Under the pieces are notes generated by a model. That model was not told where the DNA came from and ran no database searches. It saw only the letters and a list, made by a program, of their open reading frames with translations. Below are positions 62,689-64,000 of a stretch of 64,000 nucleotides of DNA, piece after piece (the stretch's first letter is position 1; the number at the start of each line of letters is the position of its first letter). The position numbers and the translations under genes were made by a program. This stretch comes from Lodderomyces elongisporus (lineage: Eukaryota; Ascomycota; Pichiomycetes; Serinales; Debaryomycetaceae), in NCBI RefSeq assembly GCF_030384665.1, contig NC_083680.1, forward strand, positions 715,001 through 779,000. The letters are read 5' to 3'.

Positions 62689-63414
62689 ATGTCCAGTACA
62701 ACTCATACTCCTAACGTGTTATGGGCGCAACGTTCTAGTGCCACCGACGCAGAGAAAAACGTGGTTTTATTGACTATTGAGATAGTTGACCCAACAAACT
62801 TAAATATTGACTTGAAACCTACATACTTGACTGTGAAGGCAAATTCATCAAAATCAGAACAGCCATATGAATTAAAGATTGATTTTTTTAGAGATATTGA
62901 CCCAGAAAATTCCAAAATTAATACTGGAAATGGAAACCATATCTACATGGTATTGAGAAAAGCAGAAGCAGAGGAAGAGTACTGGCCAAGATTAACAAAA
63001 GAGAAGTTGAAGTACCACTACATCAAAACTGATTTTGATAAATGGGTAGACGAAGACGAACAAGACGAGGTTAACGATGAAGAAGATTTGATGGGTGGAA
63101 TGGGTGGCATGGGTGGCATGGGTGGCATGGGTGGCATGCCAGGTATGGAAGGAATGGGCGGTATGGGCGGAATGCCAGGAATGGGTGGTATGGGTGGCCC
63201 AGGAGGTATGGACTTTTCACAATTGCTCGCTGGAATGGGTGGTGCCGGTGGCGCCGGTGGCTCTCCAGATTTGAGTGCTTTGGCCAATCAATTAGGTGCA
63301 GCAGGAGGTAAAGATCTCCTTTCTGATGATTCTCTCGGTGCTGAAGGTTCTGCTGAAGATACTGGTGAAGGGGAAAACTCTGAAGATGGCGAGAAGGTTG
63401 AAGAAATAAATTAA
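62689..63414 (+). CDS. SBA1: Hsp90 co-chaperone p23 (Sba1)
   Basis: 241 aa. Residues 8-118 form the CS/p23 beta-sandwich, with the start VLWAQRSS, the strand IYMVLRKAEAEEEYW and the signature WPRLTKEK (99-106) that contacts the Hsp90 nucleotide-binding domain. An acidic linker (DEDEQDEVNDEED) leads to a Met-Gly-Gly repeat region (135-174), then DFSQLLAGMG and an acidic tail. Sba1 binds ATP-bound, closed Hsp90 and slows its ATPase, stabilising client complexes in cytosol and nucleus. The Gly-Met repeat region is a usual feature of fungal p23. The gene is convergent with the gene at the right edge (80 bp apart). Confidence 0.95.
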   Translation: MSSTTHTPNVLWAQRSSATDAEKNVVLLTIEIVDPTNLNIDLKPTYLTVKANSSKSEQPYELKIDFFRDIDPENSKINTGNGNHIYMVLRKAEAEEEYWPRLTKEKLKYHYIKTDFDKWVDEDEQDEVNDEEDLMGGMGGMGGMGGMGGMPGMEGMGGMGGMPGMGGMGGPGGMDFSQLLAGMGGAGGAGGSPDLSALANQLGAAGGKDLLSDDSLGAEGSAEDTGEGENSEDGEKVEEIN

Positions 63415-63494
63415 GTACGCAATTCAACCTTATTAAAATTGAATATTTTTTTTTTGATTTCTAATACGTAAAGATAGTCATGTAGCTAGTGAAA

Positions 63495-64000
63495 TTACTT
63501 TTGAAAATTTGCCCATTTGCTAAGGATCTTCTGTAAACTTACACCAGGTGGTTGTGGTGTAAATGAAGATGCAGATCTAAAATGATTATGAGTATATACC
63601 GAGACTTGAGACAGGTCACAACTTAGAGCTTGCTCATGAGAAAAATCTGGACTATAAAAACAAGGTAGTGAGATATCTGGTAAAGCTAAATTGTTGACAA
63701 ATGGATCATTCAAGGATATATCTACTTTGTATTTGACATGTATGAGGAACATTTCATGTAAAAGTTTGTTTATACCATATGCGCTGCTGCATAAATGATA
63801 TTTCTGACCTCTGATAACAAACAGGTCCATGCCCAAAACAAATGATAGTAAACCATAAATCACTAATGTGCATGGGTGGTTAACGGTGTTTAGAAATTTG
63901 ACAAATTCGTCGCATGATTCAATTAGAACAATTCGCAAGCTAGATAACACTTCTATTATACTAGGACGTAAATCGTTGAATGACAATTTGGCATGAAATA
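63495..64000 (-). CDS. Unidentified protein, C-terminal part (5' end outside window)
   Basis: At least 167 codons, open to the window edge; the first visible residues are FHAKLSFNDLRP. There is no ATG at the apparent start (the codon at 63984-63986 is TTG), so the gene begins beyond 64000. A segment LRIVLIESCDEFVKFL followed by TLVIYGLLSFVLGMDLF resembles a buried strand-helix-strand of a P-loop/RecA-like fold, as in Rad51-paralogue or Shu-complex proteins, but no Walker A is visible in this part. That suggestion is weak. The tail is rich in Ser, Pro and His. Confidence 0.55.
   Translation of the reverse strand, partial: FHAKLSFNDLRPSIIEVLSSLRIVLIESCDEFVKFLNTVNHPCTLVIYGLLSFVLGMDLFVIRGQKYHLCSSAYGINKLLHEMFLIHVKYKVDISLNDPFVNNLALPDISLPCFYSPDFSHEQALSCDLSQVSVYTHNHFRSASSFTPQPPGVSLQKILSKWANFQK

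Overview
The window looks like nuclear chromosomal DNA of a budding yeast, most likely a CTG-Ser clade species (Candida/Lodderomyces type). The reasons are compact intron-poor genes, AT-rich spacers full of trinucleotide repeats, Asn/Gln/Ser homopolymer tracts inside proteins, a Candida-type secretory lipase, and recognisable single-copy yeast genes. If the clade is right, rare CTG codons read as Leu in the translations described here are really Ser. All calls were made by eye, without database searches.

Positions 1-31232 hold ordinary conserved genes: a 5'-truncated ROD1/ROG3-type alpha-arrestin, CTI6 (PHD finger, Rpd3L), VPS45 (SM protein), a tRNA-Ala(UGC), a secretory lipase, a probable CRT10, a free methionine-R-sulfoxide reductase, a triple-KH RNA-binding protein, an unrecognised Gln/Asn-rich protein, POP4 (RNase P/MRP), SEC5 (exocyst), a REB1/NSI1-type Myb protein and a probable CCZ1. 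They are independently transcribed. A 4.06-kb low-complexity intergenic region separates the Gln/Asn-rich gene from POP4.

Positions about 31540-60290 are the unusual part. Seven nearly identical direct tandem units of 3.77-3.98 kb each carry one minus-strand gene for an unrecognised 451-516 aa protein. It has a basic N-terminal region, a Lys run, a poly-Asn tract of 54 to 119 residues whose length differs in every copy, and a nearly invariant 282-residue C-terminal region. About 2.4 kb of spacer per unit holds a 17-bp-arm hairpin, three 12-bp-period minisatellites, a GGT/AGT compound repeat and an internally duplicated 60-bp module. At the left edge lie a truncated chimeric copy and, facing it, a degenerate inverted relic. 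The two share almost perfect 198-bp inverted arms although their flanks have diverged strongly. Both outer flanks are ordinary genes, so this is an internal expansion, not a subtelomere or rDNA.

Positions 60291-64000 return to ordinary sequence: an orphan small ORF, a small protein of a family I recall as conserved but uncharacterised, SBA1 (p23 Hsp90 co-chaperone) with a canonical heat-shock element upstream, and the C-terminal part of an unidentified gene at the right edge. The array is the best candidate for an undescribed system. Its function cannot be deduced from sequence alone.
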